A stretch of DNA of 64,000 nt from UBA9732 sp963621975 (GTDB lineage Bacteria > Spirochaetota > Spirochaetia > Sphaerochaetales > Sphaerochaetaceae). This document shows, one piece after another, positions 24,402 through 33,266 of the stretch (positions are counted from its first letter, which is position 1; each line of letters opens with the position of its first letter). A program made the translations under genes and the position numbers. The notes beneath the pieces were generated by a model. The model was given only the letters and a program-made list of their open reading frames with translations, ran no database searches and had not been told where the DNA came from. The DNA lies in contig CAVFGI010000003.1 in NCBI GenBank assembly GCA_963621975.1, positions 1 through 64,000 on the forward strand, in the 5' to 3' direction.

Positions 24402-25817
24402 ATGGAATTAGCTCTTACTCAAAGTTTAAAACAAGAACAGACTCTATCGCCTCAAATGTTACAATCGCTTGCTCTTTTGCCCATGCCTATTCTTGAATTA
24501 AAGGAGCACATTAAGAAAGAAATTGAAGCTAATCCTGCATTAGAAATTCCAGAACAAGAATTTAGCGAACCCTCGTTACAACAATCAGAACCAAGCAATT
24601 ATGATTATAATTCAGATGATGCAGAATCTTCCTATTATGAGAGTTATGGAGGTTATGATTCCCCAATAGATTCCTCTTATTCTGCAGATGCAGAAGATGC
24701 TTCAGACAGAGCAAATCAAATGTTGGAGAACACAGCTACAAATAATAAAACTCTTAAAGAGTACTTATTAGAACAGTTGGGAGAAATCTCACTTTCAGAG
24801 GAAACAAGAGAGGCAGCAACTATACTCATCAGCAACTTGGATGAGAATGGTTTTTTTATTTTAACTCCTCAAAAGCTATTTGAAGATACAAAATATAGTA
24901 CTAATACTGTCAATCAGGCCATCAAAATAGTTCAAGGCCTTGATCCTTCTGGAGTGTGCGTTGAAGATTTTAGACAGTCTCTTATTCTTCAAGCAATGAA
25001 CTTAGGTATGGCTGAAAGTGACCTTGAAATATTCACAAAACTAGTTAACAACGAATTAGAGAAAATTAATGCCGGAAAACTGAAAGAGGCTTCTATTGCT
25101 TTGAAGATTTCAGAGGAGGATCTTGATTCGTTCATCTCTATTTTAAAGACACTCACTCCATATCCTGGGCGAAACTACAGTAGCGATTCTGATTCTTATA
25201 TAGCACCAGATTTTTCAATACACAATAAAGATGGAGTCCTTACACTTGAAATTAATAAAGGAGATATTCCAGAACTTGAACTGTCTCCTGAATTCTGTGC
25301 TCTTTCAAAAGACCTCAAAGGACCTGAGGCAAAAACAACTTCTAAATGGATAAACGAGAAAATTAAAGAAGCAAACCTCTTAATTGACCAAGTAAATCTT
25401 AGGTTTAAAACACTTTCTAATGCAGCTCTTGCTCTAATGGATTTACAAAAAGATTTCTTTCTCAAGGGACCAAGATTTTTAAAGACCATGAAACTGAAGG
25501 ATATTGCAGATAGAATTGGAGTTCACGAAACAACAATGAGTAGACTTGCACAATCTAAATACGTTGAAACAGATTGGGGCATTTTTCAACTTAAATACTT
25601 CTTTTCACAAGGAGTGAGTTCAGCTAATTCCCCTACTGAAACTGTATCCCGCAACGTTGTAAAGGATATAATCAAAGAAATTATCCAAGAGAACAACTCC
25701 TTATCAGACCAGAAAATATCGGACTTACTCAAAGAGAAAGGAATTGATTGTGCAAGACGTACTGTTAACAAGTACCGTAAAGAGCTAAATATTGAATCTT
25801 CCTACCAGAGAGGCTGA
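24402..25817 (+). CDS. rpoN: RNA polymerase sigma-54 factor
   Basis: A 471-residue sigma-54. Region I is Gln/Leu-rich (LTQSLKQEQTLSPQMLQSLALL) and binds enhancer-binding activators. Region II is an acidic stretch rich in Ser, Tyr and Asp (residues about 45-110). The core-binding domain follows, then the helix-turn-helix (LKDIADRIGVHETTMSRL) and the RpoN box ARRTVNKYRKEL near the C-terminus, which reads the -24 element. AAGGA precedes the ATG. At least one strong sigma-54 promoter is present at 10403; the activators lie outside the window. Confidence 0.96.
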   Translation: MELALTQSLKQEQTLSPQMLQSLALLPMPILELKEHIKKEIEANPALEIPEQEFSEPSLQQSEPSNYDYNSDDAESSYYESYGGYDSPIDSSYSADAEDASDRANQMLENTATNNKTLKEYLLEQLGEISLSEETREAATILISNLDENGFFILTPQKLFEDTKYSTNTVNQAIKIVQGLDPSGVCVEDFRQSLILQAMNLGMAESDLEIFTKLVNNELEKINAGKLKEASIALKISEEDLDSFISILKTLTPYPGRNYSSDSDSYIAPDFSIHNKDGVLTLEINKGDIPELELSPEFCALSKDLKGPEAKTTSKWINEKIKEANLLIDQVNLRFKTLSNAALALMDLQKDFFLKGPRFLKTMKLKDIADRIGVHETTMSRLAQSKYVETDWGIFQLKYFFSQGVSSANSPTETVSRNVVKDIIKEIIQENNSLSDQKISDLLKEKGIDCARRTVNKYRKELNIESSYQRG

Positions 25818-25840
25818 AACTATAGTCTTTCAGCCTTCTC
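25808..25840. terminator. Hairpin across the convergent rpoN/nagB stop codons
   Basis: GAGAGGCTGAAA / TTTCAGCCTTCTC forms a 12-bp stem with one bulge that includes both stop codons. It is symmetric and could end transcription from either side, though it lacks a clear T-run. Confidence 0.5.
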
Positions 25841-26608
25841 TACATCTAAGAAGTACTTATAGCTGTCTACTTTAAGCTCTCCACAAGCAGCCTCATCACA
25901 AACAATAAAGGCATTAGTGTGAAGTTGAAGCGCACTACATGTCCACATTTGGCTTACTCCACCTTCAATGGTATGAGCAAGTGCTCTTGCCTTGTTGTGC
26001 CCATTGATGAGAATCACCACTTCCTTTGCATCTGTAACTGTTCCAACACCAACAGAAAGAGCATAGGATGGAACTTTTTCTGGATCATTGCCAAAGAATC
26101 TAGAATTTACAATCTTTGTATCCGTCGTAAGCGTTCTCACTCCTGTTCTAGAAGCCAAAGAAGTAAAAGGCTCATTAAATGCAATATGTCCGTCAACACC
26201 AATTCCTCCAAGGAAAAGGTCTATCCCACCATAAGAAGCAATTTTTTTCTCATAGTTTAGACATTCTAATTCAGGATTATCTGTCATTCCGTTTAAGATG
26301 TTTACATTCTCTTTTGGAATATCAATATGGTCAAAGAAGTTGCTCCACATGAAATACCAATAACTTTGATCATGTGTTTTTGGAAGCCCAAGATACTCGT
26401 CCATATTAAAAGTTACAACATTTTTAAATGTAACCTCGCCAGCTTTATTCATACGTGCGAGTTCTTTATAAACCCCAAGAGGGGAAGATCCGGTTGGAAG
26501 ACCAAGAACAAATGGCCTGTCTTCCTTGTGGTTTTTAATTGCATTTGCAATATGACGTGCAGTCCAAAGACTCATTTTCGCATAATCATCTTGAATTATT
26601 ACTCTCAT
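25820..26608 (-). CDS. nagB: Glucosamine-6-phosphate deaminase
   Basis: Converts glucosamine-6-phosphate to fructose-6-phosphate and ammonia, feeding amino sugars into glycolysis. It is 262 residues, normal for the family. Signatures are GLPTGSSPLGVYKEL (phosphate loop), VTFNMDEYLGL (Asp near 68), and the catalytic lid phrase GVDGHIAFNEP with the Glu and His residues intact. GGAGGATGAG gives a strong ribosome site just before ATG 26608. It is the last gene of a unit with a glmM-type mutase and a hexapeptide transferase, placing breakdown and UDP-GlcNAc synthesis together at the GlcN-6-P node. Confidence 0.95.
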   Translation of the reverse strand: MRVIIQDDYAKMSLWTARHIANAIKNHKEDRPFVLGLPTGSSPLGVYKELARMNKAGEVTFKNVVTFNMDEYLGLPKTHDQSYWYFMWSNFFDHIDIPKENVNILNGMTDNPELECLNYEKKIASYGGIDLFLGGIGVDGHIAFNEPFTSLASRTGVRTLTTDTKIVNSRFFGNDPEKVPSYALSVGVGTVTDAKEVVILINGHNKARALAHTIEGGVSQMWTCSALQLHTNAFIVCDEAACGELKVDSYKYFLDVEKAERL

Positions 26609-26630
26609 CTCATCCTCCCAAAGTTCAAAA

Positions 26631-28016
26631 CTAAACTGTATAGCCCTTCTTTTTTAAGAGTTCCACAACCTCGTCAACATAGTGTTTACAAGTTTCTTCA
26701 CTCTCTGCTTCCACCATAACACGAATCAGAGGTTCTGTTCCACTTTCACGAACAAGAATTCTACCTTTTCCTTCAAGTTTATTTGTAATATTAGAAATAG
26801 CAACAAGAACATCTTCATCTTCCATTACAAGAGTCTTGTCTGCCACATGCACATTTTCTAATGCTTGAGGATACATTGTCATCCCACTTGCCAAAACACT
26901 AAGCTTTTTCTTAGAGGCAAGTATAACCTCCATGATTTTAATAGCTGTTAGAATTCCATCACCACTTGAAGCATATTTGGAGAAAATAATATGTCCACTC
27001 ACTTCTCCACCAAGTCTACATCCATGCTCAATCATGTAATCATGAACATATTTATCTCCAACTTTGGTTTTTACAGACTCTATTCCCTCCTCCTCAAGAG
27101 CTTTGAATAGGCCATAGTTAGACATAACTGTAGCCACCACAGTATTTGTAATGAGTTTTCCTCTTTCTTTCATGTATTTACCATAAATATAAAGGATGTG
27201 GTCTCCCGTAAGTACCTGCCCTTTCTCATCAACTGCAAGACATCTATCTGCATCACCGTCAAACGCAAAACCCACATCAAGGCCTTTATCTATGACAAGT
27301 TTTTGCAATCCTTCAATATGAGTTGAACCTGCATTCTCATTTACATTAAAACCATTTGGATCCGCATTAATAACATACGTCTTAGCTCCCAATGCCTCAA
27401 AAACAGCCCTTGCAATATTCCACGAAGTACCATTTGCACAGTCAAGGCCAACTCTCATATCCTTAAATGAGTACTTACTCAATGAAATCAAATAGCCAAT
27501 ATATCTGTTTCTTCCAGAAGAATAATCCACCATTTTTCCAATACTATGTCTAGTTGCAAATGGCAATTCATCCCACTTCTGGCCAAAGCACTCCAACTTG
27601 CCATCTATATAGTCTTCACATAATTTGAGGACGCTTTCCTCCATCTTTTCGCCATACTTATTGATAATCTTTATCCCATTATCGTAGTAGGGGTTATGCG
27701 AAGCAGTTATCATAATGCCACAATCAAAGTCATCTACATGTGCAATATATGCAACGGATGGTGTTGTGGTTACATGCATTAGATAGACATCACCACCAGA
27801 AGCGACAATTCCACCAGAGAGCATATATTCAAACATATAACACGATCTTCTTGTGTCTTTTCCAATAACTATTTTGGGGCTCTCTTCATCCCCACGTTGT
27901 TGCTTCAGAGCCTTAAAATACCAGCCTAAAAATCTACCAACCTTGTAAGCATGATCTGCTGTAAGAGTCTTATTTGACTCTCCTCTAAATCCATCTGTTC
28001 CAAAGTATTTCCCCAT
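26631..28016 (-). CDS. glmM: Phosphoglucosamine mutase-type phosphohexomutase
   Basis: Probably interconverts glucosamine-6-phosphate and glucosamine-1-phosphate. It is 461 residues. The N-terminus MGKYFGTDGFRGE is GlmM-typical, the catalytic loop is ITASHNP (Ser106), the Mg loop is DGDADR, the sugar loop is GEVSGH, and the C-terminal phosphate loop is RESGTEPLIRVM. All are intact. ATG 28016 has AAGGAG about 8 nt upstream; an upstream extension would overlap the preceding gene. Neighbours are nagB and a hexapeptide sugar transferase. A phosphomannomutase role is possible, but the start motif and context favour GlmM. Confidence 0.88.
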   Translation of the reverse strand: MGKYFGTDGFRGESNKTLTADHAYKVGRFLGWYFKALKQQRGDEESPKIVIGKDTRRSCYMFEYMLSGGIVASGGDVYLMHVTTTPSVAYIAHVDDFDCGIMITASHNPYYDNGIKIINKYGEKMEESVLKLCEDYIDGKLECFGQKWDELPFATRHSIGKMVDYSSGRNRYIGYLISLSKYSFKDMRVGLDCANGTSWNIARAVFEALGAKTYVINADPNGFNVNENAGSTHIEGLQKLVIDKGLDVGFAFDGDADRCLAVDEKGQVLTGDHILYIYGKYMKERGKLITNTVVATVMSNYGLFKALEEEGIESVKTKVGDKYVHDYMIEHGCRLGGEVSGHIIFSKYASSGDGILTAIKIMEVILASKKKLSVLASGMTMYPQALENVHVADKTLVMEDEDVLVAISNITNKLEGKGRILVRESGTEPLIRVMVEAESEETCKHYVDEVVELLKKKGYTV

Positions 28017-28032
28017 TTTTCTCTTCTCCTTT

Positions 28033-28695
28033 TCATCTATCTTCTTTAGCAACAATAGCCTGAGGGCTCTTGTATATACAATTTTCTTCAATAACACCCC
28101 TGACACAGGACATTGGATAAACATTAGTGTGCCTTCCAATTATTGTTCCTGGATTCAAAACGCTGTTACAGCCAACATCAACATAATCTCCTAACATTGC
28201 ACCCATTTTCCTAAGTCCAGTTTCAATATCCTGCTTAGCATGGACAACAATATTTTTCTTATCTGCCTTAATATTAGAAGTTATAGAACCTGCTCCCATA
28301 TGTGCATGAAAGCCTAAAATACTATCTCCAACGTAATTGAAGTGAGGAACTTGGCAATTATCAAAAATAATCGCATTTTTAATTTCAACAGAATTGCCAA
28401 TAACACAGTCATTTCCAATAAGGGCACTACCTCTAATAAAGGCACATTGTCTTACTTCTGTGTTTGCACCAATAATACAGGGCCCATCAATGTATGCAGA
28501 TTCAAAAACTTTTGCACTTTTATGAATCCATACATTATCTTTGACCTTAAGATACTGATCTTTTGGTAAGTTTTGACCCAACTTGATAATATTTTCCTTA
28601 ATGCCAGCAAGAGCTTGCCAAGGAAACTCAAACCCTTCTAAGTATTCTTTTGCAATGGTGTGATTCAAATCAAATAAGTCTACAGTTTTAATCAT
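28033..28695 (-). CDS. Left-handed beta-helix sugar (nucleotidyl/acetyl) transferase, GlmU C-terminal-like
   Basis: A 220-residue protein made mostly of hexapeptide repeats (VWIHKSAKVFESAYIDGPCIIG, then ALIGNDCVIGNSVEI, then AMLGDYVDVGCNSVLNPGTIIG), the fold of GlmU's acetyltransferase half and related enzymes. It lacks a nucleotidyltransferase domain. GAGSITSN matches the acetyl-CoA loop region of GlmU. Placed before glmM and nagB, it likely acts on glucosamine-1-phosphate or another amino-sugar phosphate. ATG 28695 has GGGGGGA about 6 nt before it; an in-frame ATG at 28719 is an alternative. Confidence 0.75.
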   Translation of the reverse strand: MIKTVDLFDLNHTIAKEYLEGFEFPWQALAGIKENIIKLGQNLPKDQYLKVKDNVWIHKSAKVFESAYIDGPCIIGANTEVRQCAFIRGSALIGNDCVIGNSVEIKNAIIFDNCQVPHFNYVGDSILGFHAHMGAGSITSNIKADKKNIVVHAKQDIETGLRKMGAMLGDYVDVGCNSVLNPGTIIGRHTNVYPMSCVRGVIEENCIYKSPQAIVAKEDR

Positions 28696-28809
28696 TCCAA
28701 TCCCCCCAACAAAAATCATTATCCAAAGAGCTTACAAGAGAGGTCAACCTAATGGGGATATTTCTTTACTATTTGCACACATTTTACTTTACAGATTTAT
28801 ATATTCAAC

Positions 28810-28839
28810 TTTACAGTTTTTCTTTTTTCATTTTATAAT
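28810..28839 (+). promoter_or_regulatory. Promoter of the DUF4143-type ATPase gene
   Basis: TTTACA (28810-28815), an 18-bp spacer and TATAAT (28834-28839). The ATG at 28849 is 9 nt later with no ribosome site, so the mRNA is probably leaderless or nearly so. Confidence 0.6.
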
Positions 28840-28848
28840 TCTACTACC

Positions 28849-29979
28849 ATGTATAGGCCTTTAGAAAAAAAGATAATGAGTCTAGCCAAGAAAACAACCT
28901 TCATTATTATTGAAGGCCCAAGTGGCTATGGAAAGAGAGAATTAGCAAGAAAACTATTTCCAGACAAAAAGATTGTAAACTTTGAAGATAATTACATAAG
29001 AAAAATTGCAGAACAATCACCTCGGACCTTTCTATTAGCATTTCCTGATGGCTTAATAATAATTGAAGCCCTCAGAGTTAAAGGAATTATTGATGCAGTT
29101 AAGTATTACGTAGATTTAGGGGGTTTTTCTCCTGCAAAATATGTACTGACCTCATCATGCAAAACAGGTGAAATAGATGTAGAAGAAGAGGACAATTCCT
29201 TTGCAAGCATTGCAGTTGCTGGCCTTTCTATTAATGAACTAACAAAGCTTAAAAGAATCTCTACCAATCCATTTGAAAATTTAGTTATTGGGCAGAACCC
29301 TAAAAGTCTTTTACCAAAATACACACCTAACATAGCAATTGAAGATATCATTAACATGGCAATGAATCATCCCGCAAAGAAAATCAATTCTTCAAATGAA
29401 CCCTTTTTTAGAAAATTTCTTATTGCATGCGCAAGGACATCGGGCCAAATACTGTCCATGAATCAGGTTGCAAAAAACACAGGAATATCGGCCCCTACTG
29501 CTAAAATGTGGATTTCAATTCTACAAGAACTTTGCTTTGCAAACATAGTTAACTGCGAGAATAAAGCCCCAATCTTTTATTTGACAGATACCGGAGTAAT
29601 ATGTAAATTGCTGGGTCTAAATTCGCCTTCTGAGTTGATATTAAACTCTCATAGGACTGCTATTGTAACGTCGTTTGTGCTTGAAGAAATCTCACGTGCC
29701 CGGCAAGCAAAAGGCTTAAGCATAAACCTTACTGCATCAGTAAAAGAGCCCACTGGAAAGATGACCTTTATTGCAAAGTGGGATAGAAAATATGAGATAT
29801 CAATTTGCCCACAAATAGAGGTCACAGATAACTTTTTGCCAACAAGATCACAAGGAAAATCAAGCACAAAGAAGGTTGTTCTACATTTGGGGGATGTAAC
29901 CTTCACAAATAAAGGCGTTGACTGCATATCGTGGAAAGACTGGGATAAGTTTTCTTGTGAGTTAGATTACTTCAGCTAA
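28849..29979 (+). CDS. AAA_14/DUF4143-like ATP-binding protein
   Basis: A 376-residue protein with an N-terminal P-loop (GPSGYGKRE, residues 23-31), where the usual Thr/Ser after Lys is replaced by Arg. A central acidic insertion follows, and the C-terminal half resembles DUF4143 (SMNQVAKNTGISAPTAKMWISILQELCFANIV, then FYLTDTGVICKLLGL). Such proteins are widespread in gut anaerobes and spirochaetes. Their function is poorly known; some may be defence or toxin-antitoxin related. With the altered Walker A, ATP hydrolysis is uncertain. It stands alone between divergent and downstream units. Confidence 0.7.
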   Translation: MYRPLEKKIMSLAKKTTFIIIEGPSGYGKRELARKLFPDKKIVNFEDNYIRKIAEQSPRTFLLAFPDGLIIIEALRVKGIIDAVKYYVDLGGFSPAKYVLTSSCKTGEIDVEEEDNSFASIAVAGLSINELTKLKRISTNPFENLVIGQNPKSLLPKYTPNIAIEDIINMAMNHPAKKINSSNEPFFRKFLIACARTSGQILSMNQVAKNTGISAPTAKMWISILQELCFANIVNCENKAPIFYLTDTGVICKLLGLNSPSELILNSHRTAIVTSFVLEEISRARQAKGLSINLTASVKEPTGKMTFIAKWDRKYEISICPQIEVTDNFLPTRSQGKSSTKKVVLHLGDVTFTNKGVDCISWKDWDKFSCELDYFS

Positions 29980-29997
29980 GCTTATAAGCAATATCGC

Positions 29998-30026
29998 TTG
30001 ACGATTATCTTTTAGCATGTTACTTT
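29998..30026 (+). promoter_or_regulatory. Putative promoter of the tatD-dus unit
   Basis: TTGACG (29998-30003), a 17-bp spacer and TACTTT (30021-30026). It lies 90 bp before tatD in the only gap of this unit. The inverted repeat TCATGCA-N8-TGCATGA further down (about 30072-30093) is of unknown role. Confidence 0.4.
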
Positions 30027-30115
30027 TTAACTTGGGTGTGGGATTCTCACATAGATATACTTGGTCATGCACCAACGACTGCATGAAAAAAAATCAGAAA
30101 TAGGAAGTACTCTCC

Positions 30116-30892
30116 ATGCGTTTTTTTGATACACATTGTCATATTGGTTTAATTCACGAAGATCCTATTGAGCAGCTCATTGTAGTTCAGTATGCAAAAC
30201 GAGCTGGAGTCTCCAATATTGTCTCTGTTTGCAATCGCATCACAGATTTTGAAGCAACATATAACAACCTCAAGAGTGCAAAAAATGTTTTCCACGCAGT
30301 TGGCGTTTCACCCACAGAATGTGGAAATGTCTATGGTAGTTGGGAGACCGATGTTCAAAAATATCTCAAATACGACCGTGTTATTGCAGTTGGCGAAACA
30401 GGACTAGATTATGGCAAGTTCAAGCAATATAAAGATATACAGGTTGAGTTTTTCTTAAAGCACCTTGAAATTGCAAGAAGAGCACATCTTCCAGTTATCA
30501 TCCACAATAGAGAAGCTGGCGAACATATTCTTGAAATCCTCAAGAACAACATCCCAGATGAAGGGGCAATTTTCCACTGTTATTCAGAAGACTGGGACTA
30601 CGCCTTCAGGGCCATGGAACTACCTGTTTATTTCTCTTTTGCCGGAAACATTACATACAAGAATATTAAGAGAATAACCGATACCATTAAGAATCTTCCT
30701 GAAAACAGAATTCTCATTGAAAGCGAAGCTCCATTCTTGGTTCCTTTTAAGTATGCAAAAAGAAGAAATAAGCCGGAATATTTACCTGAAACAGCAAAAG
30801 CTGTGGCAGAGATAAAAGGAATTCCTCTAGAAGAAATGGCGGAGATTCTTTTCAATAACAGTTTAAATGCCTTCCACCTAACAGAAGTATAA
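30116..30892 (+). CDS. tatD: TatD family metal-dependent hydrolase
   Basis: A 258-residue TIM-barrel hydrolase of the amidohydrolase superfamily; family members show DNase or exonuclease activity and act on damaged DNA. Metal ligands are visible: His7 and His9 (DTHCHIG), Glu in VGETGLDYG near 91, a His in LPVIIHNREA near 127, HCYSED near 150, and ESEAPFL (the family usually has E-T-D-x-P). The Asp-to-Glu change in that last motif is slightly unusual. AGGA precedes the ATG. The dus gene follows after 10 bp. Confidence 0.9.
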   Translation: MRFFDTHCHIGLIHEDPIEQLIVVQYAKRAGVSNIVSVCNRITDFEATYNNLKSAKNVFHAVGVSPTECGNVYGSWETDVQKYLKYDRVIAVGETGLDYGKFKQYKDIQVEFFLKHLEIARRAHLPVIIHNREAGEHILEILKNNIPDEGAIFHCYSEDWDYAFRAMELPVYFSFAGNITYKNIKRITDTIKNLPENRILIESEAPFLVPFKYAKRRNKPEYLPETAKAVAEIKGIPLEEMAEILFNNSLNAFHLTEV

Positions 30893-30902
30893 TGAGGATT
30901 TT

Positions 30903-31880
30903 GTGACGGACCTTATTCATCCTATCTCAATAGGAAATCTTTCTCTTAAAAGCAATGTTTTTCTTGCCCCACTTGCAGGCTATACAGACAAAGTTTTTCG
31001 TAGTATATGCCTAAGCCATGGCGCTGCTCTTGCCTACACAGAAATGGTTAGCAGTGAAGGCATAGCTCGTGGTAGCGAGAAGACAATTATGCTCATGGAA
31101 AGAGGTGAAAATGAAGTAAATCTAGCTGTACAACTTTTCATGCCAGATGCGGACACAGCAAAACGTTCACTTGAAAGAACAATGGCCTATAACCCAGCCA
31201 TGATTGACATTAATGCTGGTTGTCCCGTTCCTAAGGTCATCAAAACTGGTGCTGGCAGTAGTTTACTCAAGAATCCCAAGACAATTTATGAGATAGTACA
31301 AACTATAACTTCAAACGTCTCTATCCCTGTTACAATAAAAATTCGAACTGGCTGGGACACAGAAAGTATTAACTATCTTGAAACGGCAGAGGCTGCCTTT
31401 TCTGCTGGAGCAAGTGCTCTGTGTATGCATGCAAGAACTAGAAGCCAACTGTATATGCCAACAGCAAATTGGGCCTTATTAAAAGACCTTAAAGCTCACT
31501 TTCCAGAAAAATTGATTATTGGGTCAGGAGATCTTTTCACAGCACAAGATGGACTAAGAATGCTAGAAGAAACTGGTATAGACGCCATACTGTTTGCCCG
31601 TGGAGCAATAGGAAATCCATTTATATTTGAACAAATTCAATCTCTTTCAAAAGGAGAAGAACCTTTGGAGATATCGGTTCAAGAAAAGAGAAAAGCAATT
31701 GAGGTTCATCTTGCCGGACTTGTAGACTTTCTTGGAGAAAACGCTGCATGTAGAGAAATGAGAAAGCACGTCTGTGCTTATTTAAAAGGAATACCCAATA
31801 GTGCAAAAGTGCGCCAGATAGCAACCACGGCCCTTACGGTTGAAGATTACAAGAAAGCTCTAGCCTTATTGTACAATTGA
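30903..31880 (+). CDS. dus: tRNA-dihydrouridine synthase
   Basis: FMN- and NADPH-dependent reduction of uridine in tRNA D-loops. It is 325 residues, a normal length. The FMN barrel starts with VFLAPLAGYTDKVFR, the catalytic cysteine is Cys107 in INAGCPVPKV, and GAGSSLL, TIKIRTGWD and a C-terminal RMRKH-type helix (CREMRKHVCAYLKGI) match the DusB group. It uses a GTG start at 30903 with AGGA about 7 nt upstream; no nearby in-frame ATG would keep the first strand. It is co-transcribed with tatD. Confidence 0.92.
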   Translation: MTDLIHPISIGNLSLKSNVFLAPLAGYTDKVFRSICLSHGAALAYTEMVSSEGIARGSEKTIMLMERGENEVNLAVQLFMPDADTAKRSLERTMAYNPAMIDINAGCPVPKVIKTGAGSSLLKNPKTIYEIVQTITSNVSIPVTIKIRTGWDTESINYLETAEAAFSAGASALCMHARTRSQLYMPTANWALLKDLKAHFPEKLIIGSGDLFTAQDGLRMLEETGIDAILFARGAIGNPFIFEQIQSLSKGEEPLEISVQEKRKAIEVHLAGLVDFLGENAACREMRKHVCAYLKGIPNSAKVRQIATTALTVEDYKKALALLYN

Positions 31881-31956
31881 CCTTATTTCCCAATAATTAT
31901 AACATTTTAACAGTTTTGAAAAAAACTTTATTGTCTTTATTGGAGATATAGTTAGG

Positions 31957-33249
31957 ATGAAAGTACTTGTTTTGGGTTCCGGCGCAAAAGATCATGCTAT
32001 TGCTTGGTTATTTTCAAAAAGTAAACTCATTGAAGGTCTTTATGTTGCACCAAGCAATCCAGGAACTGCAAGCTTTGCAGTTAATCTCCCAGATGTAAAT
32101 CCTGCAGACAAGAAACAAGTTCTTGCCGCCTGCAAAGAATATGACATTGATTTTGTTTTTATTGGTACAGAAATGCCACTTCAAACTGGCGTAATTGATC
32201 ACTTAAATAAGAACGGAATCTCAACCTTTGGGGCACCAAGCTATGCACTTAAACTAGAAGGAGATAGAAAGTTTGCCAGAGAATTTGCTGCAAGACACAA
32301 TATTCCTGTTCCTAATTACAAAGTTTTCACAACAACAAAAGACATTGAAAAATATTTAGACCAAAATAAAGGAAAAGCTTTTACAATTAAAACAAATGAG
32401 ATGTCCCCTTCAAGAACAATGGCATACTCCAACGACAAAAAGGTCCTTCTTCCATTTGCGCAAAAACTGCTCCAAAAAGGACCCGTTATTATTGAGGACA
32501 GAGTTGAAGGTATTAACATAACTGGTTCAATCCTAGTTGATAATGCTGGTTACTACGTGCTCCCTCTTTGTTCAGAGTATACAAAAAGAGAACATACAGA
32601 CAAAGGACTTGGAACTCCAACAGGTGGAATGGGAGCTATTTGCCCTATTCCATTGCCAGCAGATATTAAAGAAGCAATTCAAAACAATATTATCCACCCA
32701 ACATTCAAAGGCCTAAAAGAAGAAAATCTTTACTATAAGGGAGTTCTAACATTCTCCATTGTTTTATCTTCAGATGGTCCTTATTTGGTTGACTACCACG
32801 TACGTCTAAACGACCCTGCAACACAAGCAATGGTTCCTCTTATTAAGAATGATCTTGTTGAGCTCATGATAGCAATGCAGAACAACACCCTTAAACAAGT
32901 TAAACCAGTAACAAGCAATCAAAGCTCTGTTTGTGTAGTAATTGGGTCAGAAGGCTATCCAAATGATACAAAAACAGGAATGAAGCTTTCCCACATTTCA
33001 CCAAAGTTCTTGAGCAACAGTTACAATGATGGAACCTATGTTTTCTTTGGCGCGGTTGAGAAAAAAGAAGATGGTGAAATCTATACCACAGGTGGCCGTG
33101 CTGCAACCATTGTTGGAGTTGGCAAAAACATTATTGAGGCAAATTCAATAGCCTATAATGCAATTGATGCCATAACTTTTGACGGTTCATGGTACAGAGA
33201 AGACATTGGAAATAAATTCTTTGAGAATTCTGATAAAGAGACTAGATAA
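31957..33249 (+). CDS. purD: Phosphoribosylamine-glycine ligase
   Basis: Second step of de novo purine synthesis: ATP-dependent joining of glycine to 5-phosphoribosylamine. It is 430 residues, full length. It has the N-terminal phrase VLVLGSGAKDHAIAW (usually GGREHAL), the central ATP-grasp motifs GDRKFAREFAARHNIPVP, IEDRVEGI, and GTPTGGMGAICP, and VDYHVRLNDPATQAMVPLI, where typical enzymes read EFNVRFGDPETQ. Several motif residues differ from the usual form, so it is a divergent PurD. ATG 31957 follows TTAGG closely. No other pur genes are present here. Confidence 0.85.
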   Translation: MKVLVLGSGAKDHAIAWLFSKSKLIEGLYVAPSNPGTASFAVNLPDVNPADKKQVLAACKEYDIDFVFIGTEMPLQTGVIDHLNKNGISTFGAPSYALKLEGDRKFAREFAARHNIPVPNYKVFTTTKDIEKYLDQNKGKAFTIKTNEMSPSRTMAYSNDKKVLLPFAQKLLQKGPVIIEDRVEGINITGSILVDNAGYYVLPLCSEYTKREHTDKGLGTPTGGMGAICPIPLPADIKEAIQNNIIHPTFKGLKEENLYYKGVLTFSIVLSSDGPYLVDYHVRLNDPATQAMVPLIKNDLVELMIAMQNNTLKQVKPVTSNQSSVCVVIGSEGYPNDTKTGMKLSHISPKFLSNSYNDGTYVFFGAVEKKEDGEIYTTGGRAATIVGVGKNIIEANSIAYNAIDAITFDGSWYREDIGNKFFENSDKETR

Positions 33250-33266
33250 GAAGTTAGAAGAACAAC

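Noticed and set aside
30072..30093. Inverted repeat TCATGCA/TGCATGA near tatD considered as a terminator
   Set aside because: It is followed by an A-run on the plus strand, and the T-run precedes it on the minus strand, so neither direction fits an intrinsic terminator.
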